NCBI GenBank assembly: GCA_021613375.1
Contig: CM038726.1
Span: forward strand, 12,160,253-12,224,252
DNA: 64,000 nt
Direction: 5' to 3'
DNA from: Megaleporinus macrocephalus
Lineage: Eukaryota > Chordata > Actinopteri > Characiformes > Anostomidae
Made by a program: the position numbers and the translations under genes. This document shows, one piece after another, positions 37,301-45,257 of the stretch. Position 1 is the first letter of the stretch, and each line of letters opens with the position of its first letter. The notes below the pieces were generated by a model. The model worked only from the letters and a program-made list of their open reading frames with translations, was not told the origin of the DNA and ran no database searches.

Positions 37301-40255
37301 GGCAAATACAGGAATGTCTGGTGGGTAAAGAAGTTAGACATGGAGACATGGACATGGAGTGAGCGAGGGCTTGTAAACTGTGTTTTTCCTAGACTGTACA
37401 GAAGGAAGACAAACTGCTGAAGCTGTGGAGTGAGCAAGAGTGCCTCTTTTACGTGTCTTCCCATTTATACCACGACAGAGTGGAAAAGGAAAAAGGTGGA
37501 TAGAAATCGCTGAAGCCCTCAAAATCCCAGCCAGCTGCTAGCTTCATTTCTGAAAATGAAATGAAAAGGAATCTAGTTGCCGTCTTGTAACATCCCCAGT
37601 CTTTGCTAAATCATAGCCTGTGACTAGTCTTGAGATGTGAGAGGGTGTCAGACTTTAACCTATTAAACATCTTTTCAGAGTCTTTTAAAAGTCTTTGGGT
37701 GTTTTGTCAGCATAAGGTGCACTCATTGAAACATTGTCTTTTGAACACAAAAAAATCAAGCAAACATTCTGACTTCTAACACAGCGCTCTAGCATGTTTA
37801 AAAGGCAGCGCTAAGCAAGTCAGCATTCTATATTTCTGAAGAACGACAAGAGTTTGTCAGATAAAATGACCATGACAGATGATCCCGACAGCCCTCATTA
37901 TAGCCAGATTCATTTCTGTCTACCTTAAAAACAAAACAACACGTACTGAAAGTACAGAACACAGCCTACCAAGGAAAGGCTCGAGACGTAGCAGAAGAGT
38001 CCTGAAGGCTTCTAACAGAGCTCTGGCCCGGTCTCTCTCCTCCAAATCCCCATCTGGCTGCTGAAGCCCAGTCCAGAACTCCGGAGCCACATCAGTGGTC
38101 AAACGAACCTGAAGGGTCTCCAGCAGCCAGCCTTCCACATACTGACCCAACCCCTGCTCACAAAGCAGGGCCAGCGCCTCAGAAATAGTCTTGTCAGGAG
38201 CCGCAGGGGGATCTTCAGGAGACACCTGCAGGAGAAATTGATGTAAATGTGTATTGTTGAGTGTTGAGTTCTTAAACATGCCACTATTTGTGTATTTTGT
38301 ATGTTAAAATATCATGATATGCATCATCTATGGTTAAAATGCCCATCCTTATGTACAATACCAGCAAATCTATAAATGTCACTTAAACTAAAAATCTATA
38401 TTGTTTGTCACTTAAACTAAAAATCAATATGCTAATCCTTTAAGCATTTTCAGTTTCACATAAAGGATTCATAGATTCCAGATTCTGATTCCTTTCATAT
38501 GAAAATCATAGCCTGCAGCAAATCTGTTTTATAAAATATATAGCAAATATAGCAAATATATTTATCACTGGAAAATAGCATCAAGAGTCCATTTTTGAGA
38601 CATAAACCATTCAGAACGGTTTGATTTGAAATGGTGCACTGCAGAGAAACTCAGTTTTGTTTACTATCTAAAATGACTAGTAAACTTACACATCTTGACA
38701 AACTATGATATTGCAATGCAAAACAGTGACAATGTGCATTGTGGAGAACGGACATGCCATTAATAATGCCATCTAATGTAACTGAACTATTTAAACACCA
38801 ACATTTGTAACCAATCAACACCTTCCCCCAGCACTCCACCTGCTTCCCAGCTCTAGAGTCATTAAAAGGTTGTGCTACAACATTATTAGTCATCATTTTT
38901 TAAATTTTGATCAAAAGCTGTGGACACAGTATCACAAAACTAAACAAATCAAATTTTGTGTTGCTAGTTACGCCAACCTGTTGCAGATAATGCAGTGACA
39001 CACAAAAGTAGCAGTTTCTGAACATTTTTATTCACAGCAGTGTGCAACAGAGGTCACTTTCTGAAAACTGCATTCATCCTCATCATAAAAAACTCAAGCC
39101 CGTGTGCTTATATGGGCATAATGCAGACTGCAGAATGATGTGCTACGTGTAACCAGCAAGCTGATTGGCTCTTATTCTTAAACTGACAATGCTGTTCCTC
39201 CCCTCCACTGTTGTTTTGCGTAAAAGCAAAAATACACACAAAATCAGATCTAAATGTTTACATTCATCTCACATGCTCACAAAACGGATATGTATCCAAT
39301 CTAGGACCACATATGAAAGTGACTCAAATATGACTTGAAAAAGTCGAATTTGATGTGTCCACACAGCCCTGAAAAAAATCTCATCTGTGTCACATTAAGG
39401 CAAGAAATCATATTTGAATCACTTCAGCAGTGAACACAAACTAAAAGCTGCATTAGATAAAAGGTAAGGTAATGATTGTGCAGCCCAATGCCAGAGACAT
39501 TATCTTAAGATATTTTTATGGTAAGGCTGGGCATGTAACTTTTTTTCGCAGATTTCTAATAGAAGAGAGGTACATGCAGGGAATTATAATGTAAGGTAGC
39601 AGTTTTCAAAGGAAAATTCTTTTATAATATAAAAAACATACAAGTTTACTGGTGGTTTTGTGTAGTAAATAAGATGGGAGGTATTTCATAACACAGAATT
39701 TCTGAATTAGATAAGCCAGATAGAATGTCCCACATTTCTTTTTCTATTGTACAGGCTTAACTTTGAGCTTTATTTATCAGGCTAAACACAGAAATCTTAC
39801 TCTGTTTAATACCCACCGGTTTCTGTCACCACCACTGAAATTCTGTACACTCTACTTTCTCTACATTAAATTACACTGTAATGTTAAAAATCGGTAAATT
39901 TCTCCTTTAAAGTCACAGCCCTCATGTAAACATACAGACCAACGTGCAGCGGTCTGACTGTGACAGTGACAGTAAAGATGTTTCTCTCACTGCTGAACGG
40001 GTTAAGCTATAAGCTGTAGCTACATTCATACAGCAGACTGAGGTAACAGAAGCAAAAACAGTGTAAACAAAAATCGAAATTCGTTGTAATTTGTGAAGAC
40101 TGCTGGGAAGTAAGTGTTTCTCTCACCAGTGCAGCGGTCACAGCGGCCCAGGCTGCGGGCAGTCCGTGAGGCATTATCACTGACCGACCGTCCTTCATCT
40201 CGTGTAGCGCGTGTGTCCGGCCACAACCTACCAACATAACACCTGATTCAGACAC
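21000..40255 (-). CDS. anapc2: Anaphase-promoting complex subunit 2, complete, 14 coding exons
   Basis: Cullin-family scaffold of the APC/C ubiquitin ligase. It binds the RING subunit APC11 and acts in mitotic exit in nucleus and cytoplasm. Exons 5' to 3': 40127-40255, 37970-38225, 36223-36547, 33879-34011, 33455-33656, 31991-32110, 30571-30688, 29194-29372, 28958-29099, 27292-27367, 25469-25672, 24800-24932, 23858-24099, 21000-21212. Lengths total 2472 bases: 823 residues plus stop, against 822 in human, and every junction keeps phase. Landmarks: cullin-repeat N-terminal half; RWRCHMHQFFCRIY near 320-335; cullin-homology region from GSKRRSSDIISLLVSIYGSK (about 490-510); acidic linker LIDSDEEGDS; C-terminal winged helix ending VRDHQLIVSAGVYRLPKSNQ. 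The first 43 residues are the least conserved, so the chosen start is less certain; an in-frame ATG before PHGLPAAW is an alternative. It is divergent from ssna1 and shares its promoter interval. Confidence 0.96.
21900..21975 (+). repeat. Teleost interspersed repeat, core fragment
   Basis: Same family as 12725-12805 (TTTATTTATCTATATAGTGC to GCTTTACAG). It lies immediately before the minisatellite in the last anapc2 intron. Confidence 0.55.
22010..23784 (+). repeat. 35-bp minisatellite, about 51 units, with 10-unit higher-order repeat
   Basis: Unit: GTAGCTGGAGTAAACTTTAC followed by AGCGATTAGAATCCT. Units differ mainly in the AGCGATTAGA segment, giving four main variants: CGATTAGA, CGACTAGT (makes an ACTAGT site), TAGCAATCAGA and CAATTAGA. 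Spacing is a strict 35 bp throughout. Blocks 22641-22990 and 22991-23340 carry the same order of ten variants and differ at one base; a partial third follows from 23341. It fills most of anapc2 intron 13, ending about 75 bp from exon 13. Confidence 0.97.
23858..24099 (-). CDS. anapc2: anapc2 coding exon 13
   Basis: 242 bases: TWTLEELSGVLGVPQELVRR (winged-helix type), then an acidic linker MLIDSDEEGDSNTTTQSEQR. Acceptor TCTTAG, donor GTGGGT. A long minisatellite begins about 75 bp past this donor. Confidence 0.93.
24800..24932 (-). CDS. anapc2: anapc2 coding exon 12
   Basis: 133 bases: AMRTLSWKPHLGSVTLDVEL and IHAAIILHFQDKG, equivalent to human AMRTLSWKHTLGLVTMDVEL. Acceptor GTGCAG, donor GTAAGG. 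Confidence 0.93.
25121..25256 (+). repeat. Two-copy tandem repeat of about 68 bp
   Basis: Two diverged copies, each running from AATAA(T/C)TGTTTGTCA to CAGTGTATATA, in anapc2 intron 11. No function is suggested. Confidence 0.7.
25334..25373. repeat. (AT)n microsatellite
   Basis: About 20 AT dinucleotides, about 95 bp from the weak exon 11 donor of anapc2. Confidence 0.95.
25469..25672 (-). CDS. anapc2: anapc2 coding exon 11
   Basis: 204 bases, 68 codons: DVADSRRINSNIREEEARLP, then MILSSEFWPQLKEEKMELP and RFEKLK. It starts at GAC before a GTG codon; human has DMADSRRIN here. The donor GTCTTC is unusually weak, but the protein match on both sides fixes it. Confidence 0.92.
27292..27367 (-). 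CDS. anapc2: anapc2 coding exon 10
   Basis: 76 bases: EIRNVELLKLRFGESHMHYC and EVMLK. One leading A completes the Arg codon split from exon 9. Acceptor TTTAG, donor GTACGT. Confidence 0.93.
27547..28005 (-). pseudogene. Truncated duplicate of anapc2 exon 7 and its downstream intron
   Basis: Matches 30222-30637 over about 420-460 bp in the same orientation. It contains the last ~65 bases of exon 7, still reading DPSIVILQVACQPICKYLR (the original has M and R at the two changed positions), followed by a preserved GT donor. The 5' part of the exon and its acceptor are missing: similarity stops near 28005. It lies in the intron between anapc2 exons 9 and 10. It is unlikely to be spliced in, though a cryptic acceptor cannot be excluded. 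Confidence 0.85.
28958..29099 (-). CDS. anapc2: anapc2 coding exon 9: start of cullin-homology core
   Basis: 142 bases: DKMGSKRRSSDIISLLVSIY then FIDEYKTVLADRLLHQLNY. This is the region in cullins that leads to RING-subunit binding. Acceptor CTGTAG, donor GTGCTT (weak). Confidence 0.94.
29194..29372 (-). CDS. anapc2: anapc2 coding exon 8
   Basis: 179 bases from TREDTVRQIVGSLTGD through an acidic stretch DSEDEGSDPEEWTPDPTDA, matching human DSEDDSGEPEDWVPDPVDA. Acceptor GACAG, donor GTTTGA (weak). Confidence 0.93.
30571..30688 (-). CDS. anapc2: anapc2 coding exon 7
   Basis: 118 bases: VHTSDIITVYISAIKALREL then DPSMVILQVACQPIRKYLR. Its last ~65 bases and the following intron have a second, truncated copy at 27547-28005. 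Acceptor TTGCAG, donor GTTAGG. Confidence 0.93.
31991..32110 (-). CDS. anapc2: anapc2 coding exon 6
   Basis: 120 bases encoding DFPESIPAIEDLKFCLERT and ETRLLHPG, nearly identical to human. Phases enter at 2 and leave at 1. The donor GTCACT is weak compared with consensus. Too short for a long open frame; found by homology. Confidence 0.93.
32111..33454 (-). other. anapc2 intron 5, nothing recognised
   Basis: Contains short AAC repeats (33112-33130) and an 18-bp tandem duplication CCTCTGGTAAATAA near 33178-33210. No exon, RNA gene or clear transposon is seen. Confidence 0.4.
33455..33656 (-). CDS. anapc2: anapc2 coding exon 5
   Basis: 202 bases from WLEQVLGWLSRVF to RIEELFSIIR. The middle part (VGEVSTSSVPADGKPDQPGG) is a diverged linker longer than the human one. 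Acceptor CTGCAG, donor GTAAAA. Confidence 0.93.
33879..34011 (-). CDS. anapc2: anapc2 coding exon 4
   Basis: 133 bases reading LLERVSSEAVTNILHRLIEQ and CRGEYESSFLSDFNE. A codon for Leu is split across the exon 3 junction (CT|C). Acceptor TTGCAG, donor GTACGA. Confidence 0.92.
34705..35835 (+). mobile_element. hAT-superfamily element, non-autonomous, with BED zinc-finger remains
   Basis: Ends are TAGGGCTGGGCGATA at 34705 and its reverse complement (TATCGCCCAGCCCTA) ending at 35835. Both sides are flanked by the same 8-bp CTCCAGAG (34697-34704 and 35836-35843), the target duplication expected for hAT elements. Near 35365-35445 a frame reads VVLCQLC, and the adjacent frame reads EYLKLKHP; together they resemble the C-x2-C and H of a BED finger, with a frameshift between. 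No transposase catalytic domain remains. It is inserted in the intron between anapc2 exons 3 and 4. Confidence 0.88.
36223..36547 (-). CDS. anapc2: anapc2 coding exon 3
   Basis: 325 bases, the largest exon. It holds GPGAHGLRERAFSVIRAILLF and a Cys-rich PGCAALPQLCWCKEALEQLQ, matching human AGCSSDKQQCWCRQALEQ. An acidic low-complexity stretch (EAEEGPEEADGD) replaces a basic/acidic stretch in human. Acceptor ACTAG, donor GTGAGT. Confidence 0.93.
36548..37969 (-). other. anapc2 intron 2, nothing recognised
   Basis: Short open frames on the minus strand at 37152-37522 have no recognisable product and no role in anapc2, since exons 2 and 3 join in phase without them. Confidence 0.4.
37970..38225 (-). 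CDS. anapc2: anapc2 coding exon 2
   Basis: 256 bases, residues 44-128 plus one base. VEGWLLETLQVRL and APEFWTGLQQ correspond to human LEEWFVEVLQNDL and SPEFWNAISQ. Acceptor CCTGCAG, donor GTAGGC. Confidence 0.92.
38226..40126 (-). other. anapc2 intron 1, nothing recognised
   Basis: AT-rich, without recognised exons or ends of transposons. Confidence 0.4.
40127..40255 (-). CDS. anapc2: anapc2 coding exon 1
   Basis: 43 codons from MSESGVM to WAAVTAAL, ending at a GTGAGA donor. The N-terminus is poorly conserved, and three in-frame ATGs (residues 1, 7 and 20) precede the one at PHGLPAAW. I chose the first, whose total length is closest to human. Confidence 0.75.
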
Positions 40256-40370
40256 AACATTTTCATGAAATTCGCCTTGTTCGTGGACAGTGTACTTTAT
40301 GTAGTCTCCAGCAACTGTTTACTTCACGCCAGTGGATCGCGCCCTCCTTCAAGCCTCGGTCCCACTGTGA

Positions 40371-40378
40371 TGACGTCA
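40371..40378. promoter_or_regulatory. CRE/ATF palindrome TGACGTCA
   Basis: Perfect 8-bp CRE about 115 bp upstream of the anapc2 ATG, within a CpG-containing patch. It is bound by CREB/ATF factors in general; use here is inferred from position only. Confidence 0.5.
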
Positions 40379-41559
40379 CCGACGCCGATAACGTTATATA
40401 CTACGTCGATATATTGTCGATATTCAGGTTCGAATATGTCCCAGGAATCTCATTTTTTTTATTTAAATAGATTCCAATGCAAAATTCACATAACATGTTG
40501 TTGTTTAACACCAGCTGAGCGTTGCAGAGATAAAACTAATGAAAACGTCTGAGTGCATACAGTGTCCGTAAAGGGCTAACAAACATACATAAGTTATAAA
40601 ACACTCTCAAAAAATAATAATACAAAAACATGGGCAACAGACTAAATCCTTATAGAAGTAAGTGCGTCCAGAGTTACTGATACCTTCTGTAAATCTCCTC
40701 TTTATTTTTTTCTGCCAATTTTTCATTAAAGTTTCACGGTTAAACAATTCTAAGACACATAGACTTAGAAACACATATACATATTATGAATAAAATACAT
40801 ATTGATTAATGTCATAACATAGAAAACTAATCAGTAAGAATAATATAAAAGGAACTATTAGAGTTTCTGTAAACAGGATGCAGCAGAACATACATCATAA
40901 AGACACTTACATTATCAAGACATTTGTAACATCCAGAAATAAGGTGTTTGAAGGGTTACTATGAACAGAAGGAGAGAAAACTTGATGGCCACAGTCTTTG
41001 CTTTGAACTGCTCGAAACATCGCGCGCTGGCGACACCTGCTGGTCAAAAGCGTGTAAATTAACTGAAGACTGAAACATCTAAAGCACAACGATGCCTTCA
41101 TAAATACTGTCCACTCATACAGTGTTCTGGGGCAGCGAGGCACCCAGTCATGTCTGAATCTAATGTTTGTATTAAACGTCTTCTGACCCTGCAAACACAG
41201 TTACGTTGTGACAACGCTGTGACTATACTGTTTTGGTTCCCACAACGTTGAAATGTGTTTCCTCGGAAAGTTGTGAAAAGAAAGTTGAGAACGTTATCAC
41301 AACCTCCTAGAATTCCTCATACGTTCCATTATATCTGCATGGATTTCTGTACAGATGTCAAAAGACTGTCATAATGCCATAAACAACGTCTGATTTCAAA
41401 ACGGAGGCCCCAATTGCTTGACTGACTTGGAACAAGTTACATATTTTCACATGTGGAGTTTCCCTTGATGTGAGATTATGTTCCTCCAGGCCATTTGGTG
41501 GCGGTGATGCGGCTGGTTTTCCAACCAATAGAAGAAGAAAAGACGCGCTGACCGCCGGG

Positions 41560-41573
41560 GTTGCTCTAGAAAC
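41560..41573. promoter_or_regulatory. X-box (RFX-type) motif GTTGCTCTAGAAAC
   Basis: Fits the X-box pattern RYYNYY-N2-RRNRAC exactly. It lies about 173 bp upstream of the ssna1 ATG, the usual distance for ciliary genes controlled by RFX factors. ssna1 encodes a centriole/basal-body protein, which makes the site credible. Confidence 0.6.
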
Positions 41574-41745
41574 AGGAGGGAGATCCGACTTGGAGGATGC
41601 GAAGAGCTCGAACACAAGCTGAGTTAGTTTCATTAGTTTGGAAAGAAAGTAGCATTTAAGCACAAAGAACTTTGAATATACCAGCAGTTAAACGTATTTA
41701 TACGGGTGTAAGTGCGCTGAGTAGGAAGTTACTGTACAGTCAGCA

Positions 41746-41797
41746 ATGACCCAACAGGGAGCCGCACTGCAAACATACAACAACGAACTCGTCAAGT
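41746..41797 (+). CDS. ssna1: ssna1 coding exon 1
   Basis: [17 protein letters not shown] plus the first base of a Cys codon; donor GTAAGT directly follows. It is far too short to be found as an open frame. Confidence 0.95.
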
Positions 41798-43545
41798 GTA
41801 AGTATGTTTACGATGCTGTTAACGTTAATCATAAACAGTAATAATGAGGTTAAATTCGTTTTATATGAGTCTGTTTTACTTGGCTAGTGAAATATCACGG
41901 CTGACACAGATAATGTCTTTATCGCAACTGACAGAACTACGTTAAGCTCAGTGGCTGCAGATTTAGGTTAAGTAAGTTAGTTAGCTAGCCAGCTAACCTA
42001 GCTAACAAGCTGACAGAAAAGAATGGCAGCCATACATTAACATTTCTATTCAAATTCTGATATAATTATGTAGACATAGTCACAAAACAGCGTTATAGAA
42101 AGTAAACTAGGCTTTCTGTTTTCCTGTCTAAAACAGAAAAAACACGCCTACTACTGTTTAGTACCTTATGCGGTCGCTCATGTAGACTTTCAGTAGTAAC
42201 TTTACGTGTTTATTAAAGCACATATACCTTGTTTTTCTCCTCTGATCTATAAAATGATATTTAAGTGATTTTATGTACTTAAAACGCGTTGTTTTTGCAT
42301 AATCAGTTCTCGACCGATCTTTATTCCAAATTAAACAAGCTGTTTTTTCACAGTGACTTTTACGACTGCTGGTATGTAAATATGCGATGTTCTGATTGGC
42401 TGCTTGTGTGTGTGGTCAATTAAAAAAAACAGTATATGTACCTATAAGTACAGCTTACTACAATATTTACATATTCCTTTCACTTATTAAATTCTTTTAA
42501 TTAACAAAGGTGTGTGTGTGTGAGGGGGGGGGGGTGTTTTTCTATGGTATGGCCACTCCTTATGTAAACTCCTTTACGCCATGACAAACATCCACTATCC
42601 TTTTCATTAACACTTTTACATGATTCAGCAACAAGTCCGCTGAGAAAAATAGGCTTCATTTGTACATAAACATACTCCTTTTTGTGTGTCTCAACACTGT
42701 TGCACCTTGTAGAATGACGTTGATGTTCTGAGTTGTGTGAAGATTATGCAGCTGTGTTAAAGCTTATACTGTAGCCAGTCATATGCATGCATCAAAAATG
42801 GTTAAAAACAACTCACTTCTCTAGTTGTTCTGTCTCTTCAGGCATAGAAGAGCTGTGCTTTAAGAGGGATGAGCTGAATAAGCAGATCCAGCAGGAGGAA
42901 ACAGAGAAGGCTCGTCTACAGCATGATATCCGCGTGCTGACGGAGAAACTGAGTCGTGTCAATGAGAGCCTGGCCCATCGCCTCACTGCCCGGGCAGAAT
43001 TCGACCGCACCATTGCTGAGACGGAGGCTGCTTACATGAAGGTCAGCACAGAAGGCTTATTTATTTTTTTAACAAGCTAAGTGATGTGATATTCCATGTT
43101 AATACCACATTTATTATATTGAAGATTGAACTAGTTTCCAGAGGTGGAACTTTATTAAAATTAAGGCTGTGGTGTTTATATTTTATGTAGTGTGACTGCT
43201 AGCTCGCTGATTTAGATAATGCAGGCTAACACTCAAGTTAAGCTAATTGGTTTGCTTTGTCAGCCGGGCAGAGCAACAAACCTTCTTTCTGTCAAGCAGA
43301 TAAGCTATTATAATTTATGAAAAAAGATATTTATATTATATTAAAATTTAGCGTTAAATGTAGCAAAATGTGAATGGAAAACTTAAACATGCTTATCCGA
43401 CTTATCTGAGAGTGTGGGTGTAGTCCTGGTATTCTGATGAAAATTTGAGCACAGTGGCTGTGATTTTATTATGAATACACCAATAGAAAGTGCTTGAAAT
43501 GCAACATAAGTTTTTTGCCATCTTGTAAATTAAAAATTGTGGGTG

Positions 43546-43592
<47 letters not shown>

Positions 43593-45044
43593 TCTTTTTG
43601 CTCAGGGACAATATGCAGGTTGTGTTGTAGACTGTCCCCATTAAGCTCATGGCTCAGGAATGCCGGTATGACCTGCTGACCATACAAATGCATGTTTTTG
43701 CTAGCTTGCTTGTAAGGTTTGGTTTACTGTTAGCTTTCTTGCACCAAGTTTCAGCAACTTTAACAGAGAAAATAGACTGTTGGGGAACAAAGTTTTGTTA
43801 GATGTGTGGGTAGAACGAGGCTGTGTGTTTGGTGAGGATACTGCTTGCATACATACTACCCAAGATCACACTGATTTGGCACTCAGCTGCCCAGTTCACA
43901 TTAAGAGGGAAGATTATCGACCAAATACATCAGCCGTTTAATGACCATTAAAAAAATATTCACAGGACATGCATTGTTCATGAATATTCTTTGACCGTAA
44001 CCTACATGGAAATAATTTAAACTGACTGAGTTGTATTTCTAATAAACAATGTATTCTTACCTCAGGAACTTTTTATTTTGACTTGTGCACTGATAACAAG
44101 CTGGAGAAATCCTCAGGACACAGCGTCCATGGTTTCCAAATAGAATTTTTAATTTCTTAATCTGACCACAGAACAGTTTTCCAGTTTTGCCTGGGTCTTG
44201 AGCTTGGGTCCAGAGAAGATAGTGGCATTTATTTATCGTGTTGACATATGGCTTCTTCTTTTATGATACAGCTTTAAATTGCATGACAAACTATGTTCCC
44301 AGACAATGATCTTTGGGCCCATGCAGTAATTCCCAGTACAAATTCATGCCTGGTTTAATAGAGGACCATCTGAGGGCCTGAAGATCATGAGCATCCAATG
44401 TTGACCATCAGCTTTGTCCCTTGCACAAATTTTTTATACGCAGTCATGTGGTTTAGTTGCTCTAAATGAGTTCATTTTAATGTTAAATGTTGAAATGTCT
44501 CACTTTCAACCTTCAATATGTGTTGTATGTTCTACTGTGAATAAAATATGGGTCTTTGAGATTTGCAAATCATTGCATTCTGTTGTTAATTTACATTTAC
44601 CTGCTTTTTACACAGCATCTCAACTTTTTTAGAATTGGGCTTGTACTTGTGTTCAGTATCCTAAATCAGTATTTCTTAATTCTGCCTATGGGAGCCCACT
44701 TCACTGCACAGTTTCCACTATTCCATACCCCTTGATCCAACTCTTTTTACAGTTGATCCAGCTGTTTATCCAGCAGTGCATGAGCCGGATGAGGTGCGAC
44801 AAGGTATAGTTAGAGCAGTGCAGTGACGTGTCCTCCCATGAGCAGGATTAAGAAACATTGAAGGTGATAAGGTTCATTAACACTTGTACTTGTGTCCAGA
44901 TGAATTAATGCTGCGATACTACATCTGCTAATTCCACTTCTCTATCAGATTCTAGAAAGTTCTCAGACCCTGTTAAGTGTTCTGAAGAAGGAGACGGGGA
45001 ATCTCGCCAAAGCTGCTGAACCCAGGAGCGGCAAAGATCACTGA
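41746..45044 (+). CDS. ssna1: SSNA1 / NA14, small coiled-coil centrosomal and ciliary protein, complete
   Basis: Microtubule-associated fibril-forming protein of centrosomes, basal bodies and midbody. Exons 41746-41797, 42842-43041 and 44949-45044 total 348 bases: 115 residues plus stop, against 119 in human. It starts [18 protein letters not shown], the same N-terminus as the human protein, which fixes the start codon. A continuous coiled coil (heptads rich in E, K, L) runs from about residue 8 to 100, including [14 protein letters not shown]. The tail is [20 protein letters not shown] and then a short EPRSGKDH end that differs from human. It lies head-to-head with anapc2 and convergent with tprn, as in human 9q34.3. 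An X-box upstream suggests RFX regulation. Confidence 0.97.
42842..43041 (+). CDS. ssna1: ssna1 coding exon 2
   Basis: 200 bases: (C)[19 protein letters not shown] to [15 protein letters not shown], the main coiled coil. Acceptor CTTCAG, donor GTCAGC. Confidence 0.96.
43548..43590. repeat. (ATT)n microsatellite
   Basis: About 14 ATT triplets in ssna1 intron 2. Confidence 0.95.
44041..44645. mobile_element. DNA-transposon remnant, family uncertain
   Basis: Sequence such as GAGATTTGCAAATCATTGCA and CATCTCAACTTTTTTAGAAT is familiar from the 3' parts of a dispersed fish DNA transposon. 5040-5330 may be the other half of the same family. I cannot fix ends or superfamily from sequence alone. It lies in ssna1 intron 2. 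Confidence 0.4.
44949..45044 (+). CDS. ssna1: ssna1 coding exon 3 with stop
   Basis: 96 bases: [20 protein letters not shown] to GKDH and TGA. Acceptor TATCAG, phase 0. Confidence 0.96.
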   Translation: MLESSQTLLSVLKKETGNLAKAAEPRSGKDH

Positions 45045-45251
45045 CCTATGCATGCTGCAATTTTTTTCTGTATCCTCGTTTTATCCACCAGATTATGTCC
45101 TTTCTTTCTGTTTAAATGCCTGTATATCACCCGCATTCCCCCTTTTCTGTCTTCACCACCGCTGTATCCGATATGTGTTGATAGCTGTTTATTGATATTT
45201 TGATATTGCATTAAATGCCTATAGTAATTAATTATTTAAATGATATGTTTT

Positions 45252-45257
45252 AATAAA
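45252..45257 (+). promoter_or_regulatory. Polyadenylation signal of ssna1
   Basis: AATAAA 208 bp past the stop codon, the first canonical signal. Confidence 0.65.

Larger units (their letters stand above)
40256..41745. promoter_or_regulatory. Divergent promoter interval anapc2 / ssna1
   Basis: 1.49 kb separates the two start codons. CpG-richer patches occur at each end (40320-40430 and 41500-41600), with AT-rich sequence between, so there may be two separate core promoters rather than one. A CCAAT-type motif (CCAATAG) is at about 41525-41531. Confidence 0.6.
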
